This document shows, piece after piece, positions 18,351-27,033 of a stretch of DNA of 64,000 nt; the first letter of the stretch is position 1, and each line of letters starts with the position of its first letter. The position numbers and the translations under genes were made by a program. The notes under the pieces are model-generated. The model did no database searches. It was given only the letters and a program-made list of their open reading frames with translations, and was not told the origin of the DNA. The DNA comes from Agromyces ramosus (GTDB taxonomy: Bacteria > Actinomycetota > Actinomycetes > Actinomycetales > Microbacteriaceae). Where the stretch lies: assembly GCF_004216665.1 (NCBI RefSeq), contig NZ_SGWY01000002.1, positions 968,685 through 1,032,684 on the forward strand, given 5' to 3'.

Positions 18351-20025
18351 GCACGGCCTCCAGCTCGATGGTGCGATCGGCGGCGGCGGCGAGACCGGAA
18401 CGGTGCGTCGTCACGAGCACCACGTGCCCGTCGGCGGCGAGCTCCCGCAGGCGCTCGCCCAGCACCGCCTCCCGGCCGGGGTCCTGCGCCGAGCCGGGCT
18501 CGTCGAGGAGCAGCAGCCGGGCGTGCCTGGCCAGCAGTCGGTGCATCGCGCGCGCGGTCGCGACGCGCTGGGCCTGCCCGCCCGAGAGTCCGCCGCCGGC
18601 CGGTCCGAATACGCGTTCGGGGTCGAGCTCGACCCCGGCGAGCTGCAGGGCGCGCGCGAGCAGCTCGGGCCGGGCATCGGGGTCGCCGAGGCGCACGTTC
18701 GAGGCGATCGTGCCGCCGAGGAGCGACGGCGACTGCCCGGCCCAGGCGATCGACGACCGGTCCCCCGGCGCCAGGGCCCGGCCGGCGAGCGTGATGCTCC
18801 CGTCCGCGTCGGCGAATCCGAGCAGGGCGGCGAGCAGGCTCGACTTGCCGGAGCCGCTCGCGCCCGTGACCGCGATGACCTCCCCGGGGCGGGCCTCGAG
18901 GTCGAATCCGTCGAGCACCACGCGGGCCCCCCGGCGCACGCGGAGATGCTCGACCACGAGTCCGTGATGGACAGCGGATGCCGCGGCCGGCCGTGCGCCG
19001 GCAGGGCCGGCGCTGCTCGCGCCGACGCCGTCGGACGGTGCCGCACCGCGTTCGCCCGCACCGGGTCCGCTCCCCCGCGCGGCCGCCAGCAGGTCGAACG
19101 CATCGCCCGACGCCGTGACCCCCGCGGCCGAGGCGTGGAAGGCGGCGCCGACGTTGCGCAGCGGCAGGAACACCTCGGGTGCGAGCACGAGCACGAAGAG
19201 CCCCGGAGCCAGCGACATGTCGCCCGCCACCAGCCGCAGCCCGATCGACACGGCCACGAGCGCCACCGAGAGGCTCGCCGCGAGCTCGAGCGTGAACCCC
19301 GACAGGAACGTGATCCGCAGCACCTTCATCGTGCCCCGGCGGTACTCGTCGGTGACCGCCCGGATGCGCGCGGCCTGCCGCTCGGCACGGCCGAACACCA
19401 TGAGCGTCGAGAGCCCGCCGACGACCTCGAGGAATCCCCGCGACAGCGCGGCGAGGCTGTCCCACTGCCGGCGCTGCACCGCCGCCGTGGCCATGCCGAT
19501 GAGCGCCATGAACACGGGGATGAGCGGCAGCACGATGACGAGCACGAGGCCCGACAGGGGGTCGGCGATCCACGCGGCGACCACGAACGCGGGCGTCGCC
19601 ACGAGCGTGAGCACCAGCTGCGGGAGGTAGCGTCCGAAGTACTCGTCGAGGGCGTCGAGGCCGGGGCCGAGGAGGGTCGCGACCCGGGCCGTCGGGAAGC
19701 CCGGCACACCGCCCGGCCTCGCCTCCAGCGCGGCCAGGAGCTCCGATCGCAGCTCGGCCTTCACGCGCATCGCGCCCGCAGAGCCCACCAGGTCCCAGAG
19801 CCACGCGGCCCCGGCGCGAGCGGATGCCGCGGCGACGAGCGTCGCGAGCAGTGGCCAGGCCTGCGGCATCCGCATGCCGTCGACGAACCCGGCCACGAGC
19901 GACGCGAGCGCCGACGCGAACACGATGACCGCGGCGGCCTGCGCGACCGCGAGGGCTCCTCCCGCGAGGAGGAACCAGCGCGCGGCGCGGGAGCGGCGCA
20001 CGAGCCTCGGATCGAGTGGCTTCAC
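18343..20025 (-). CDS. cydD: Thiol reductant ABC exporter subunit CydD
   Basis: 560 aa half-transporter, partner of CydC. An N-terminal membrane domain of six helices (about 15-300) contains the conserved coupling region DALDEYFGRYLPQL. The ATPase domain has Walker A VTGASGSGKSS, signature LSGGQAQRVATARA and Walker B LLLLDEPGSA. The C-terminus ends within the cydC start (8-bp overlap). It starts 4 bp after the cydB stop. The separate cydD and cydC genes, in the order A-B-D-C, are as in mycobacteria. Confidence 0.93.
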   Translation of the reverse strand: MKPLDPRLVRRSRAARWFLLAGGALAVAQAAAVIVFASALASLVAGFVDGMRMPQAWPLLATLVAAASARAGAAWLWDLVGSAGAMRVKAELRSELLAALEARPGGVPGFPTARVATLLGPGLDALDEYFGRYLPQLVLTLVATPAFVVAAWIADPLSGLVLVIVLPLIPVFMALIGMATAAVQRRQWDSLAALSRGFLEVVGGLSTLMVFGRAERQAARIRAVTDEYRRGTMKVLRITFLSGFTLELAASLSVALVAVSIGLRLVAGDMSLAPGLFVLVLAPEVFLPLRNVGAAFHASAAGVTASGDAFDLLAAARGSGPGAGERGAAPSDGVGASSAGPAGARPAAASAVHHGLVVEHLRVRRGARVVLDGFDLEARPGEVIAVTGASGSGKSSLLAALLGFADADGSITLAGRALAPGDRSSIAWAGQSPSLLGGTIASNVRLGDPDARPELLARALQLAGVELDPERVFGPAGGGLSGGQAQRVATARAMHRLLARHARLLLLDEPGSAQDPGREAVLGERLRELAADGHVVLVTTHRSGLAAAADRTIELEAVHA

Positions 20026-20029
20026 GTGA

Positions 20030-21034
20030 TCAGTGCGCCGACGCCTCGATGGAGGCGCGCGTCACCCGCTTGCGGAACACCCAGTACGTCCAGCCCTGGT
20101 AGAGGAGCACGAGCGGGAGGAAGACGAGCGCGAGCCAGCTCATGACCGTGAGCGTATAGGTCGTGCTCGACGCGTTCGCGACGGTGAGGCTGTTCGCGGG
20201 GTCGTTCGACGCGGGCATCACGTCGGGGAACAACGACGCGAAGAGGGCGAGCACGGCGGCCGCGACCGTGACCGCGAGGAGCGTGAAGGCGGTGCCCTCG
20301 GCTCCGCGCGCGTTGGCGAGCCACCCGCCGATCAGCGCCAGCGCGGCGACGGCGGCGAAGATCCAGAACCACGGCGTGCCGAAGGCGAGTCCGGTCCAGG
20401 CCAGGAACCCGGCGGCCACGACGATGGTGATGAGCCCCGAACGCGCGGCGAGCCGCCGTGCCCGCTCGCGGAGGTCCCCCTCCGTCTTCAGCGAGACGAA
20501 CACCACGCCGTGCGTGAAGAAGAGGAGCAGGGTCGTGAGCCCGCCGACCAGCGCGTAGGGGTTCAGCAGGTCGAAGAGGGTGCCCGTGTAGTTGTGGTCG
20601 GCGTCGAGCGGCACGCCCTGGACGATGTTCGCGAAGGCGACGCCCCAGAGGAGGGCGGGAACCGCCGAGCCGACGATGATCATGCCGTCGAACCACCGCT
20701 TCCACCGGGACTCGGGACGCTGGTGACGGTACTCGAAGGAGACGCCACGGGCGATGAGCGCGAGCAGGATCAGCAGCAGGGCGAGGTAGAACCCCGAGAA
20801 GAGCGTCGCGTACCACTCCGGGAACGCCGCGAACAGTGATGCACCGGCGACGATGACCCAGGTCTCGTTGAGGTCCCACACCGGGCCGATGGTGTTGATG
20901 AGCACGCGCCGATCGGTGTCGTCCCTGCCGAGGAACGGCAGTGACATGCCGACGCCGAAGTCGAACCCGTCGAGTACGAAGTAGCCCACGAAGAGGAACG
21001 CGACGATCCAGAACCAGAGCACCGAGAGATCCAT
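20030..21034 (-). CDS. cydB: Cytochrome bd oxidase subunit II
   Basis: 334 aa, eight to nine membrane helices, the subunit that pairs with CydA in the high-affinity quinol oxidase. The N-terminus MDLSVLWFWIVAFLFVGYF and the GFDFGVGMSLPFLG segment (near residue 30) are typical. I chose the ATG at 21034: an AGGAGG box lies 8 bp before it. The GTG at 21040 would be only 2 bp from that box. The gene follows cydA with a 12-bp spacer and precedes cydD by 4 bp. Confidence 0.95.
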   Translation of the reverse strand: MDLSVLWFWIVAFLFVGYFVLDGFDFGVGMSLPFLGRDDTDRRVLINTIGPVWDLNETWVIVAGASLFAAFPEWYATLFSGFYLALLLILLALIARGVSFEYRHQRPESRWKRWFDGMIIVGSAVPALLWGVAFANIVQGVPLDADHNYTGTLFDLLNPYALVGGLTTLLLFFTHGVVFVSLKTEGDLRERARRLAARSGLITIVVAAGFLAWTGLAFGTPWFWIFAAVAALALIGGWLANARGAEGTAFTLLAVTVAAAVLALFASLFPDVMPASNDPANSLTVANASSTTYTLTVMSWLALVFLPLVLLYQGWTYWVFRKRVTRASIEASAH

Positions 21035-21046
21035 GTCCACTTCCTC

Positions 21047-22459
21047 CTAGTACACCGTGGCGGCGGGTTCGACGCGACCGGTCTCGGGATCGGGCTCGCC
21101 GACGTCGGGCGGCCCCTTCCTGATCGCGCGGATGACCAGCCGCACCTCGACGACCGCGAGCGCTCCGTAGACCAGCGTGAACGCCACGAGCGAGATCAGC
21201 ACGTCGAGGCCGGTGACGTTCGGCGAGACGGCCGACGCGGTCGGCAGCAGGCTGAACACGATCCAGGGCTGCCGGCCCATCTCGGTGAAGATCCAGCCGA
21301 CGATCATGGCGGCGAGCGAGAGCGGGAAGCTCCAGATCGCGATCTTCCAGATCCAGGCCTGCCTCGGCATCCGACCCTTGCGCGTGAGCCACAGCCCGAC
21401 GACCGCGATCAGCACGTGCAGTACGCCGAGCCCGATCATCCAGCGGAACGACCAGTAGGTGATCCAGATGATCGGCGCGTAGTCGCCCGGGCCGTACAGC
21501 GCCGTGTACTCGGCCTGCAGGTCGTTGATGCCCTCCACGCAGCCGTCGAACGTGTGCGTCGAGAGGAAGGAGAGCAGGTAGGGGACGCGGATCGAGAACA
21601 GCTCCGTGGAGCCGTCGGGCGTGCCGAGCGTGAAGAGGGAGAACGACGCCGCGGCTCCGCAGACGGTGTCGTACGTCGCCTCCGCCGCGGCCATCTTCAT
21701 CGGCTGCGTCGCGACCATGGCGAGGCTCAGCTGGTCTCCGAACAGCGTCGTCAGGATGCCGGCGCCCACCATCGTCCAGAGGCCGAACTTCAGGGCCGGC
21801 CGCATGGTGTCGAGGTGCTGGTTGCGGGCGAGATGCCATGCGGACGCGCTGATGATCAGGCCGGCCGCGACCATGAAGCTCGCGGCGATCGTGTGCGGGA
21901 ACGCCGCGAGGGCCACCGGATTCGAGAGCAGGGCCCAGATGTCCACGAGCTCGGCCCTGCCCCGCTCGGCGTTCATCTCGTAGCCGACCGGGTTCTGCAT
22001 GAAGGCGTTCGCCGCGATGATGAAGTACGCCGACAGGATGCTGCCGATCGCAGTGGCCCAGATGGTGGCGAGGTGGAGGCCGCGCGGCAGCTTGTCCCAG
22101 CCGAAGATCCAGAGCCCGATGAACGTCGCCTCGAAGAAGAATGCGAGCAGGCCCTCCATGGCGAGCGGCGCACCGAACACGTCGCCGACGAAGCGGGAGT
22201 ACTCCGACCAGTTCATGCCGAACTGGAACTCCTGGACGATGCCGGTGACCACGCCCATCGCGAAGTTGATGAGGAAGATCGTGCCGAAGAAGCGGGTGAT
22301 GCGCAGGTACTCGGCCTTGCCGGTGCGGTACCACGCGGTCTGGAAGACGGCCGCGGTGGTGGCGAGGCCGATCGTGATGGGGACGAACAGGAAGTGGTAG
22401 ACGGTGGTGAGTCCGAACTGCCACCTGGCGAGGAGCAGCGGGTCGAGCAGTTCGTTCAC
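21047..22459 (-). CDS. cydA: Cytochrome bd oxidase subunit I
   Basis: 470 aa, about nine membrane helices. Subunit I binds the three hemes and the quinol. The N-terminus (MNELLDPLLLARWQFG) leads to a His near residue 22 in TTVYHFLFVP, the expected high-spin heme ligand, and the GRQPW motif is present in GWIFTEMGRQPWIV. The length points to the short-Q-loop form usual in Gram-positives. The start is GTG with AAAGGGAC 6-7 bp upstream. It is the first gene of cydABDC and diverges from the BlaI-type repressor, with an inverted repeat between them that overlaps its candidate -10. Confidence 0.95.
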   Translation of the reverse strand: MNELLDPLLLARWQFGLTTVYHFLFVPITIGLATTAAVFQTAWYRTGKAEYLRITRFFGTIFLINFAMGVVTGIVQEFQFGMNWSEYSRFVGDVFGAPLAMEGLLAFFFEATFIGLWIFGWDKLPRGLHLATIWATAIGSILSAYFIIAANAFMQNPVGYEMNAERGRAELVDIWALLSNPVALAAFPHTIAASFMVAAGLIISASAWHLARNQHLDTMRPALKFGLWTMVGAGILTTLFGDQLSLAMVATQPMKMAAAEATYDTVCGAAASFSLFTLGTPDGSTELFSIRVPYLLSFLSTHTFDGCVEGINDLQAEYTALYGPGDYAPIIWITYWSFRWMIGLGVLHVLIAVVGLWLTRKGRMPRQAWIWKIAIWSFPLSLAAMIVGWIFTEMGRQPWIVFSLLPTASAVSPNVTGLDVLISLVAFTLVYGALAVVEVRLVIRAIRKGPPDVGEPDPETGRVEPAATVY

Positions 22460-22499
22460 GGATGTCCCTTTCGCACGTGGCGACGTCCCGGAGTCTTTC

Positions 22500-22516
22500 T
22501 TCTACAGAGCGTAGAA
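22500..22516. promoter_or_regulatory. Inverted repeat in the cydA/blaI divergent region, candidate BlaI operator
   Basis: TTCTAC (22500-22505) and GTAGAA (22511-22516) form perfect 6-bp arms around 5 bp. On the minus strand TACGCT (22508-22513) inside it is a plausible cydA -10. On the plus strand it lies 19 bp before the blaI -10 (TAGTCT). BlaI/MecI repressors bind short symmetric sites containing a TACA/TGTA core, and this site shares the CTACA half. Confidence 0.5.
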
Positions 22517-22534
22517 CATTCGGCCGCACGGCGG

Positions 22535-22540
22535 TAGTCT
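22535..22540 (+). promoter_or_regulatory. -10 element (TAGTCT) of the BlaI-type gene, leaderless layout
   Basis: TAGTCT, 6 bases (GGTGAC), then the ATG at 22547. No separate ribosome-binding site is visible. Confidence 0.55.
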
Positions 22541-22546
22541 GGTGAC

Positions 22547-22918
22547 ATGGCGAGTCTCGGCGAGTTGGAACGCTCCGTGATGGAGGTGCTCTGGACGACC
22601 GACGCCGACCTGTCGGCGAACGAGCTGCGCGACGCGCTCGCGCTGCGCGACGAGCCCGGCCGATCCGTCGCCACCACCACGGTGCTCACGGTGCTCTCCC
22701 GCCTCGAGCGCAAGGGCTTCGTCACGCGCACCCGCGAGGTGCGACCCCACCGCTACCGCGCGCTGCTCAGCCGCGAGGAGCACACCGCCGAGTTGATGCA
22801 CGAGGTGCTCGACCGCACCACCGATCGCGACGCCGCGCTCGCCCGGTTCGTCGGCACCGCGACCGCGGGTGAGGCGGCCACCCTGCGCCGCCTCCTCGAC
22901 GAGCTCGCGCGCAGCTGA
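22547..22918 (+). CDS. BlaI/MecI/CopY family transcriptional repressor
   Basis: 123 aa, the normal length. N-terminal winged helix (about 1-75): the GELERSVMEVLW helix, recognition-helix region SVATTTVLTVLSRLERKGFV and the wing with RPHRYRA, followed by a C-terminal dimerisation part (EEHTAELMHEVLDRT onwards). Such repressors are inactivated by proteolysis triggered by a BlaR/MecR-type M56 membrane peptidase, and such a peptidase is the next gene, 2 bp away. No beta-lactamase or penicillin-binding target is adjacent; the neighbour it faces is cydABDC. Confidence 0.88.
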   Translation: MASLGELERSVMEVLWTTDADLSANELRDALALRDEPGRSVATTTVLTVLSRLERKGFVTRTREVRPHRYRALLSREEHTAELMHEVLDRTTDRDAALARFVGTATAGEAATLRRLLDELARS

Positions 22919-22920
22919 GC

Positions 22921-23877
22921 ATGCTCGCCGTCTCGGCGGTGCTCGGCGCCCTCGCCGTCGCGCTCGCCTGGCCCGTGCCGGTGGCGCTCTCGCGCGCGGC
23001 ATGGCCGACGCGCGCTCCGGCGGCGGCGCTCGCGCTCTGGCAGGCGATCGCGCTCGCGGGCGGGCTGTCGATGATCGGATGCCTCCTCGCGTTCGGTTCG
23101 GCACCTGCGGGTTCCCTGCCCGCGGCCGTCGCCGCGCTCGCCCCGCACCTGTTCACCGGGCCGCTGCCCGCCGGATTCGGGGTGGCACAGGTCGCGGCGC
23201 TCACGCTCGCCGCGGCCGTCGCACTGCTGCTCATGCTCAACCTCGCCCTCACCGCCGTGCGGGCCGAGCGCGAGCGCCGCCGCCAGCACCAGCTCATCGA
23301 CCTCCTGAGCGACCCGCTGCCGGGCGAGCCCCGCACGCGCGTGCTCGCGCACCCCGTGCCGCTGGCGTACTGCGTACCCGGCATCCGCACCGCGACCGTG
23401 CTCACCGACGGACTCATCGAGGCGCTCGAACACGACGAGCTCGCTGCCGTGATCGCGCACGAGCGCACCCACCTCGACCAGCTCCACCACCTCGTGCGCC
23501 TCGCCTTCCGCGCCTGGCACAGCGCCATCCCGTGGTTCCCCATCGCGAATCGCGCCGAGCGAGCGGTCATCACGCTGACCGAGATGCTCGCCGACGACGG
23601 CGCCCGGCGCGCCGTCGGAACGGACGCGCTCCGTCGGGCGCTGGAGCGGGTCGGCGATGCCGGTGAGTCGGGTGCGTATCCCGAGTCCTCGTCCGGCGCG
23701 AATCCCGATGCGGCCATGCTCGACGCTCGACTCCGCCGGCTGGGCGTCGATCCGTCGGTCGCCGAGCGCCGGGAGCGCGACATCCGGTCCGTTCGCGCGG
23801 CGGCGCTCGCGGCATCCGTCGCACTCGTCATGGTGCCCGTGGTCGCGCTGATCGCGATCCTCGGAATCGTCCCCTAG
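22921..23877 (+). CDS. M56 family membrane metallopeptidase (BlaR1-like, no sensor domain)
   Basis: 318 aa. Helices at about 5-25, 38-60, 88-112 and 295-318 flank a cytoplasmic protease domain with the zinc motif HERTH (His180-Glu181-His184) and the downstream EMLADD segment (221-226) that should supply the third ligand. The family member BlaR1 cleaves BlaI. Here the extracellular penicillin-binding sensor domain of BlaR1 is missing: the protein ends in a membrane helix. The stimulus must therefore be different or act through another protein. It starts 2 bp after the repressor gene. Confidence 0.85.
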   Translation: MLAVSAVLGALAVALAWPVPVALSRAAWPTRAPAAALALWQAIALAGGLSMIGCLLAFGSAPAGSLPAAVAALAPHLFTGPLPAGFGVAQVAALTLAAAVALLLMLNLALTAVRAERERRRQHQLIDLLSDPLPGEPRTRVLAHPVPLAYCVPGIRTATVLTDGLIEALEHDELAAVIAHERTHLDQLHHLVRLAFRAWHSAIPWFPIANRAERAVITLTEMLADDGARRAVGTDALRRALERVGDAGESGAYPESSSGANPDAAMLDARLRRLGVDPSVAERRERDIRSVRAAALAASVALVMVPVVALIAILGIVP

Positions 23878-23904
23878 GGTGACGCGCGGAGTCCGGGGCG
23901 TGGA

Positions 23905-23910
23905 TACGCT
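23905..23910 (+). promoter_or_regulatory. -10 element (TACGCT) of dedA, leaderless layout
   Basis: TACGCT, 6 bases (CGAACC), then the GTG at 23917. Confidence 0.5.
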
Positions 23911-23916
23911 CGAACC

Positions 23917-24687
23917 GTGAACGAGCTCCTCGACTGGGTCCTCGACACGGTGCAGGCCGTGGATCCGGTCGCGCGCACGCTCCTCGCGGGGCTGGGCATC
24001 ATGCTCGAGACCTCGGTGCTGGTCGGCCTGGTGGTGCCGGGCGACACGATCGTGCTCGTGGCGTCGACCGCCGTGGACGGCGTCGGCGAGTACCTCGCCC
24101 TCACGTTCGCGGTGATCGCGGGTGCGCTCATCGGCGAGAGCATCGGGTTCGCCCTCGGACGCTGGTTCGGGCCGCACATCCAGCGCTCGCGGGTCGGACA
24201 GCGCATCGGCCAGGAGAACTGGGCGAAGGCGCAGCGCTACCTCGACCGCCGCGGCGGTCCGGCCGTGTTCATCTCGCGGTTCCTCCCGGTGCTGCACTCC
24301 CTCATCCCGCTCACCGTCGGCATGAGCACCATGCGATACCGGCGATTCATGGCCTGGACGGTGCCGGCCTGCGTGATCTGGTCGTTCTCGTACGTCACGG
24401 TCGGCTGGCTCGCGGCCGGCAGCTACCGGGAGCTCAGCCGCGAGCTGCACTGGGCCGGATACCTGTTCGTCGCCGTCATCGCGGCGTTCCTGCTGGTCGT
24501 CTGGGGCGTGAAGAAGCTCATCGTGCGGTCGGAGGCGAAGCACATGGCGGTCGTCCTCGACGCGCCGGCGCGCGACGAGGACGACCTGCTCGACGCCGTC
24601 GGCTCGGTGCCCGCGGGCGTCGACCCCGACGACGAAGGGCCGGATGCCGAAGCATCCGACCCCTCGAACCGCGACCGGAACCGCTAG
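23917..24687 (+). CDS. DedA family membrane protein
   Basis: 256 aa with a GTG start. DedA (SNARE-associated/VTT) proteins are polytopic membrane proteins linked to envelope homeostasis and lipid-carrier recycling. Typical features are GVVVPGDTIVLVAS-like helix 2 (residues 36-50), the GESIGFALGRWFG segment near residue 75, and the RFLPVLHSLIPLTVGMS arginine-proline motif (about 118-135), followed by two C-terminal helices. The C-terminal 50 residues are acidic and disordered. Its stop overlaps the stop of the convergent substrate-binding protein gene by 3 bp. Confidence 0.88.
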   Translation: MNELLDWVLDTVQAVDPVARTLLAGLGIMLETSVLVGLVVPGDTIVLVASTAVDGVGEYLALTFAVIAGALIGESIGFALGRWFGPHIQRSRVGQRIGQENWAKAQRYLDRRGGPAVFISRFLPVLHSLIPLTVGMSTMRYRRFMAWTVPACVIWSFSYVTVGWLAAGSYRELSRELHWAGYLFVAVIAAFLLVVWGVKKLIVRSEAKHMAVVLDAPARDEDDLLDAVGSVPAGVDPDDEGPDAEASDPSNRDRNR

Positions 24688-25610
24688 AAGAGCGACTTCT
24701 CCGCGAGCCAGTCGCTCGCGATCTGGTCGGCCGACTCCTGGTCGTTCACGCTCAGCGAGTTGAGGGCCACGAGGTCCTCGGCGGAGAGCGCCGCGCTGAC
24801 GGTGTTGATGATCTCCGCGATCTCGTCGGTGACCTTCTCGCTCACGACCGGCACGACGTTCGAGGCCAGGAACAGGCCCTCGGGGTCCTCGAGCGTGACG
24901 AGGTCGTTCGCCGCGATGTTCGGGTCGGCGCTGTAGATGTTGACCATCTGCACCTGGTTGTCGACGAGCGCCTTGAGGGTGAGCGGGCCGCCGCTGTCCT
25001 CGATCGGCGTGAAGGCGACGTCGACGCCGTACACCGACTTGAGGCCTTCGGGGCCGTACGGACGCGTCGCGAGCTCGGAGTTGCCTCCGAGCGTGATCGG
25101 CGTCGTCACGTTCTTGAGGTCGGCCAGGCTCGTGACGCCGTTCTCGTCGGAGAAGGCCCTCGTCACGTTGTACGAGTCCTGGTCGGTCGCGGGCGACTGG
25201 TCGAGCACCCTGAGCCCGTCGGGCAGCGAGGTCTCGAGCTCGGCGTACACGTCGTCGCTCGTGGTGGCCTCGGTGTCGGGCACGTAGTACTGGAGGAGGT
25301 TGCCCGTGTACTCGGGGAACACGTCGATGGCGCCGTCCTCGATCTCGGGGACGTACACCTCGCGCTGGCCGATGCGGAAGTCGCGCTCGACGGTGTAGCC
25401 GTTCTCCTCGAGCGCCTGCGCGTACAGCTCGGCGATGATCTCGTTGGAGTAGTAGTCCTGCGAGCCGACGACGATCGTCTCCGACGACGCGCCGTCGCCT
25501 GTCGATCCACCGTCGAGCGGATCGCCCGACGCACACCCTGCCAGGGCCACTGTCGCCCCGACCGCGACCGCTGCGAACGCAACGAGCCGGCCCTTTCCTG
25601 CTGTGATCAT
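24684..25610 (-). CDS. Glycine betaine/choline-type ABC transporter substrate-binding lipoprotein
   Basis: 308 aa. A lipoprotein signal with lipobox LAGC (Cys26) is followed by an OpuAC-type binding domain: GSQDYYSNEIIAELYAQALE near the start, EDGAIDVFPEYTGNLLQYY in the middle, and a C-terminal helix with DQIASDWLAEKSLF. The family captures glycine betaine, carnitine, choline or related quaternary amines; the exact ligand is not decided by sequence reading. I chose the ATG at 25610, which gives a proper signal peptide. It overlaps the upstream permease stop by 4 bp and is the last gene of the ATPase-permease-permease-lipoprotein operon. Confidence 0.9.
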   Translation of the reverse strand: MITAGKGRLVAFAAVAVGATVALAGCASGDPLDGGSTGDGASSETIVVGSQDYYSNEIIAELYAQALEENGYTVERDFRIGQREVYVPEIEDGAIDVFPEYTGNLLQYYVPDTEATTSDDVYAELETSLPDGLRVLDQSPATDQDSYNVTRAFSDENGVTSLADLKNVTTPITLGGNSELATRPYGPEGLKSVYGVDVAFTPIEDSGGPLTLKALVDNQVQMVNIYSADPNIAANDLVTLEDPEGLFLASNVVPVVSEKVTDEIAEIINTVSAALSAEDLVALNSLSVNDQESADQIASDWLAEKSLF

Positions 25611-26350
25611 TCTGGATTCCCTTCGGTGATGGGTCGCCCCACGGCCGCCCGCGGCCGGGTCGGCCGGGAGCGGAGATCGGTGGCCATCGCGGCCCGCACG
25701 CCGGCGGGGACGACGAGGCGCTGCGTGATCGCGAAGCATCCGTCGACGACGAGCGCGAGGATGATCACGAGGATGGAGCCGCCGAGCATCTCGGCGTAGT
25801 CGCGGGTCTTCAGGCCGGCGAAGATGAAGCGGCCGAGGCCGAAGTCGGCGACATAGGCGGCCAGCGTCGCGGTCGCGATGATCTGGAGGGTCGCGGAACG
25901 GATGCCCCCGACGACGATCGGCATGCCGAGCGGGAGCTCCACCCGGCCGACGATCTGGCCCTCTCGCATGCCCATCGCGCGCGCCGCGTCGATCGTGCGC
26001 CGATCGACGGACTCGAGCCCCGCGTAGGCGCCGGCGAGCAGCGGTGGGATGGCGAGGATGACGAGCGCGATGATCGGCGCCTGCAGCCCGATGCCCAGCC
26101 AGAGGGCGAACAGGGTGAGCACGCCGAGGGTCGGCAGTGCCCGGAGTCCTCCCGAGACCATCACCGACAGGTCTTTGCCGCGCCCCGTGTGGCCCACCGC
26201 CCCGCCGACGGGAAGGGCGATGATCGAGGCGATCACGAGCACGACGGCCGAGATCACGAGGTGCTGGCCGATGCGCTCGGGAATGCTGCCCGGGCCGGTC
26301 CAGTTCGTCGGGTCGAGGATCCAGGCGATGCCGTCGAAGAAGAGGTTCAT
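25607..26350 (-). CDS. Osmoprotectant-type ABC transporter permease (second)
   Basis: 247 aa, about six membrane helices, of the OpuCD/ProW type. The EAA-like loop facing the ATPase reads ESVDRRTIDAARAMGMREGQI (about 120-140, quoted in part) and is followed by VELPLGMPIVVGGIRSA. The ATG at 26350 (MNLFFDGIAWIL) is preferred because the upstream permease ends at 26347, giving the 4-bp overlap seen throughout this operon. The basic C-terminal tail lies in the cytoplasm. Confidence 0.9.
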   Translation of the reverse strand: MNLFFDGIAWILDPTNWTGPGSIPERIGQHLVISAVVLVIASIIALPVGGAVGHTGRGKDLSVMVSGGLRALPTLGVLTLFALWLGIGLQAPIIALVILAIPPLLAGAYAGLESVDRRTIDAARAMGMREGQIVGRVELPLGMPIVVGGIRSATLQIIATATLAAYVADFGLGRFIFAGLKTRDYAEMLGGSILVIILALVVDGCFAITQRLVVPAGVRAAMATDLRSRPTRPRAAVGRPITEGNPE

Positions 26351-27033
26351 GCGGCATCCACCCGCTCGACCCGTGCGACCGAGAGCCGCCGTGCGGACGC
26401 GCTCGGTCGCGACCACGGCAGGAGCAGCCGGCCGATGAGCACGCTCGCCCAGTCGAGGGCCAGGGCGAGCACGATCGTCGCGACGATGCCGGTGACGATC
26501 TCGGCCTGGATGCCGCGCTGGAACCCGTCGGTGAAGAGGCTGCCCAGGCTCGGCACCCCGATGACCGCCCCGACCGTCGCGAGGCTGACCGTGCTCACGA
26601 TCACCACGCGGACGCCGGAGAGCAGCACCGGACCGGCGAGCGGCAGCTCGACGCCCCAGAACCGGCCCACCGCGGAGTACCCCACGGCCGTGGCCGACTG
26701 CCGGATGTCGGGCTCGACCGAATCGAACGCGTCCGCCGAGGTGCGCACGATGACCGCGATGCCGTACAGCGTGAGGGCGATCACGAGGTTGAGGGGGGAT
26801 CGCAGGCTCAGGCCGGTGATCGGCGGCAGGGCGACGAAGAGCGCCAGGGACGGGATGGCGTAGAGGAGCCCGCAGAGCGAGAGCAGCACGCCGCGCGACC
26901 AGCGATAGCGGTGCGCGAGCCATCCGATCGGGACCGAGATCACGAAGCTCAGTATGATCGCGGGCACCGACAATGCCAGGTGCACGAGCATGAGCTCGCC
27001 GACGAGGTCGAGGTTCGACCAGAGCCAGTTCAC
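26347..27033 (-). CDS. Osmoprotectant-type ABC transporter permease (first)
   Basis: 228 aa with a GTG start, about six membrane helices. The N-terminal LVHLALSVPAIILSFVISVPIGW helix (quoted in part) and the cytoplasmic loop DSVEPDIRQSATAVGYSAVGRFWGVELPLAGPVLLSG (in part: QSATAVGYS) are the usual permease features of OpuCB/ProW proteins. It overlaps the ATPase gene upstream by 4 bp and the second permease downstream by 4 bp, so translation is probably coupled. The two permeases would pair in the membrane. Confidence 0.9.
   Translation of the reverse strand: MNWLWSNLDLVGELMLVHLALSVPAIILSFVISVPIGWLAHRYRWSRGVLLSLCGLLYAIPSLALFVALPPITGLSLRSPLNLVIALTLYGIAVIVRTSADAFDSVEPDIRQSATAVGYSAVGRFWGVELPLAGPVLLSGVRVVIVSTVSLATVGAVIGVPSLGSLFTDGFQRGIQAEIVTGIVATIVLALALDWASVLIGRLLLPWSRPSASARRLSVARVERVDAA

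Noticed and set aside
21035-21040. GTG at 21040 as the cydB start
   Set aside because: It would leave only 2 bp after AGGAGG; the ATG at 21034 has the right distance and the family N-terminus.
22547-23877. Calling the BlaI-M56 pair a beta-lactam resistance module
   Set aside because: No beta-lactamase or alternative PBP is adjacent and the peptidase lacks the sensor domain.
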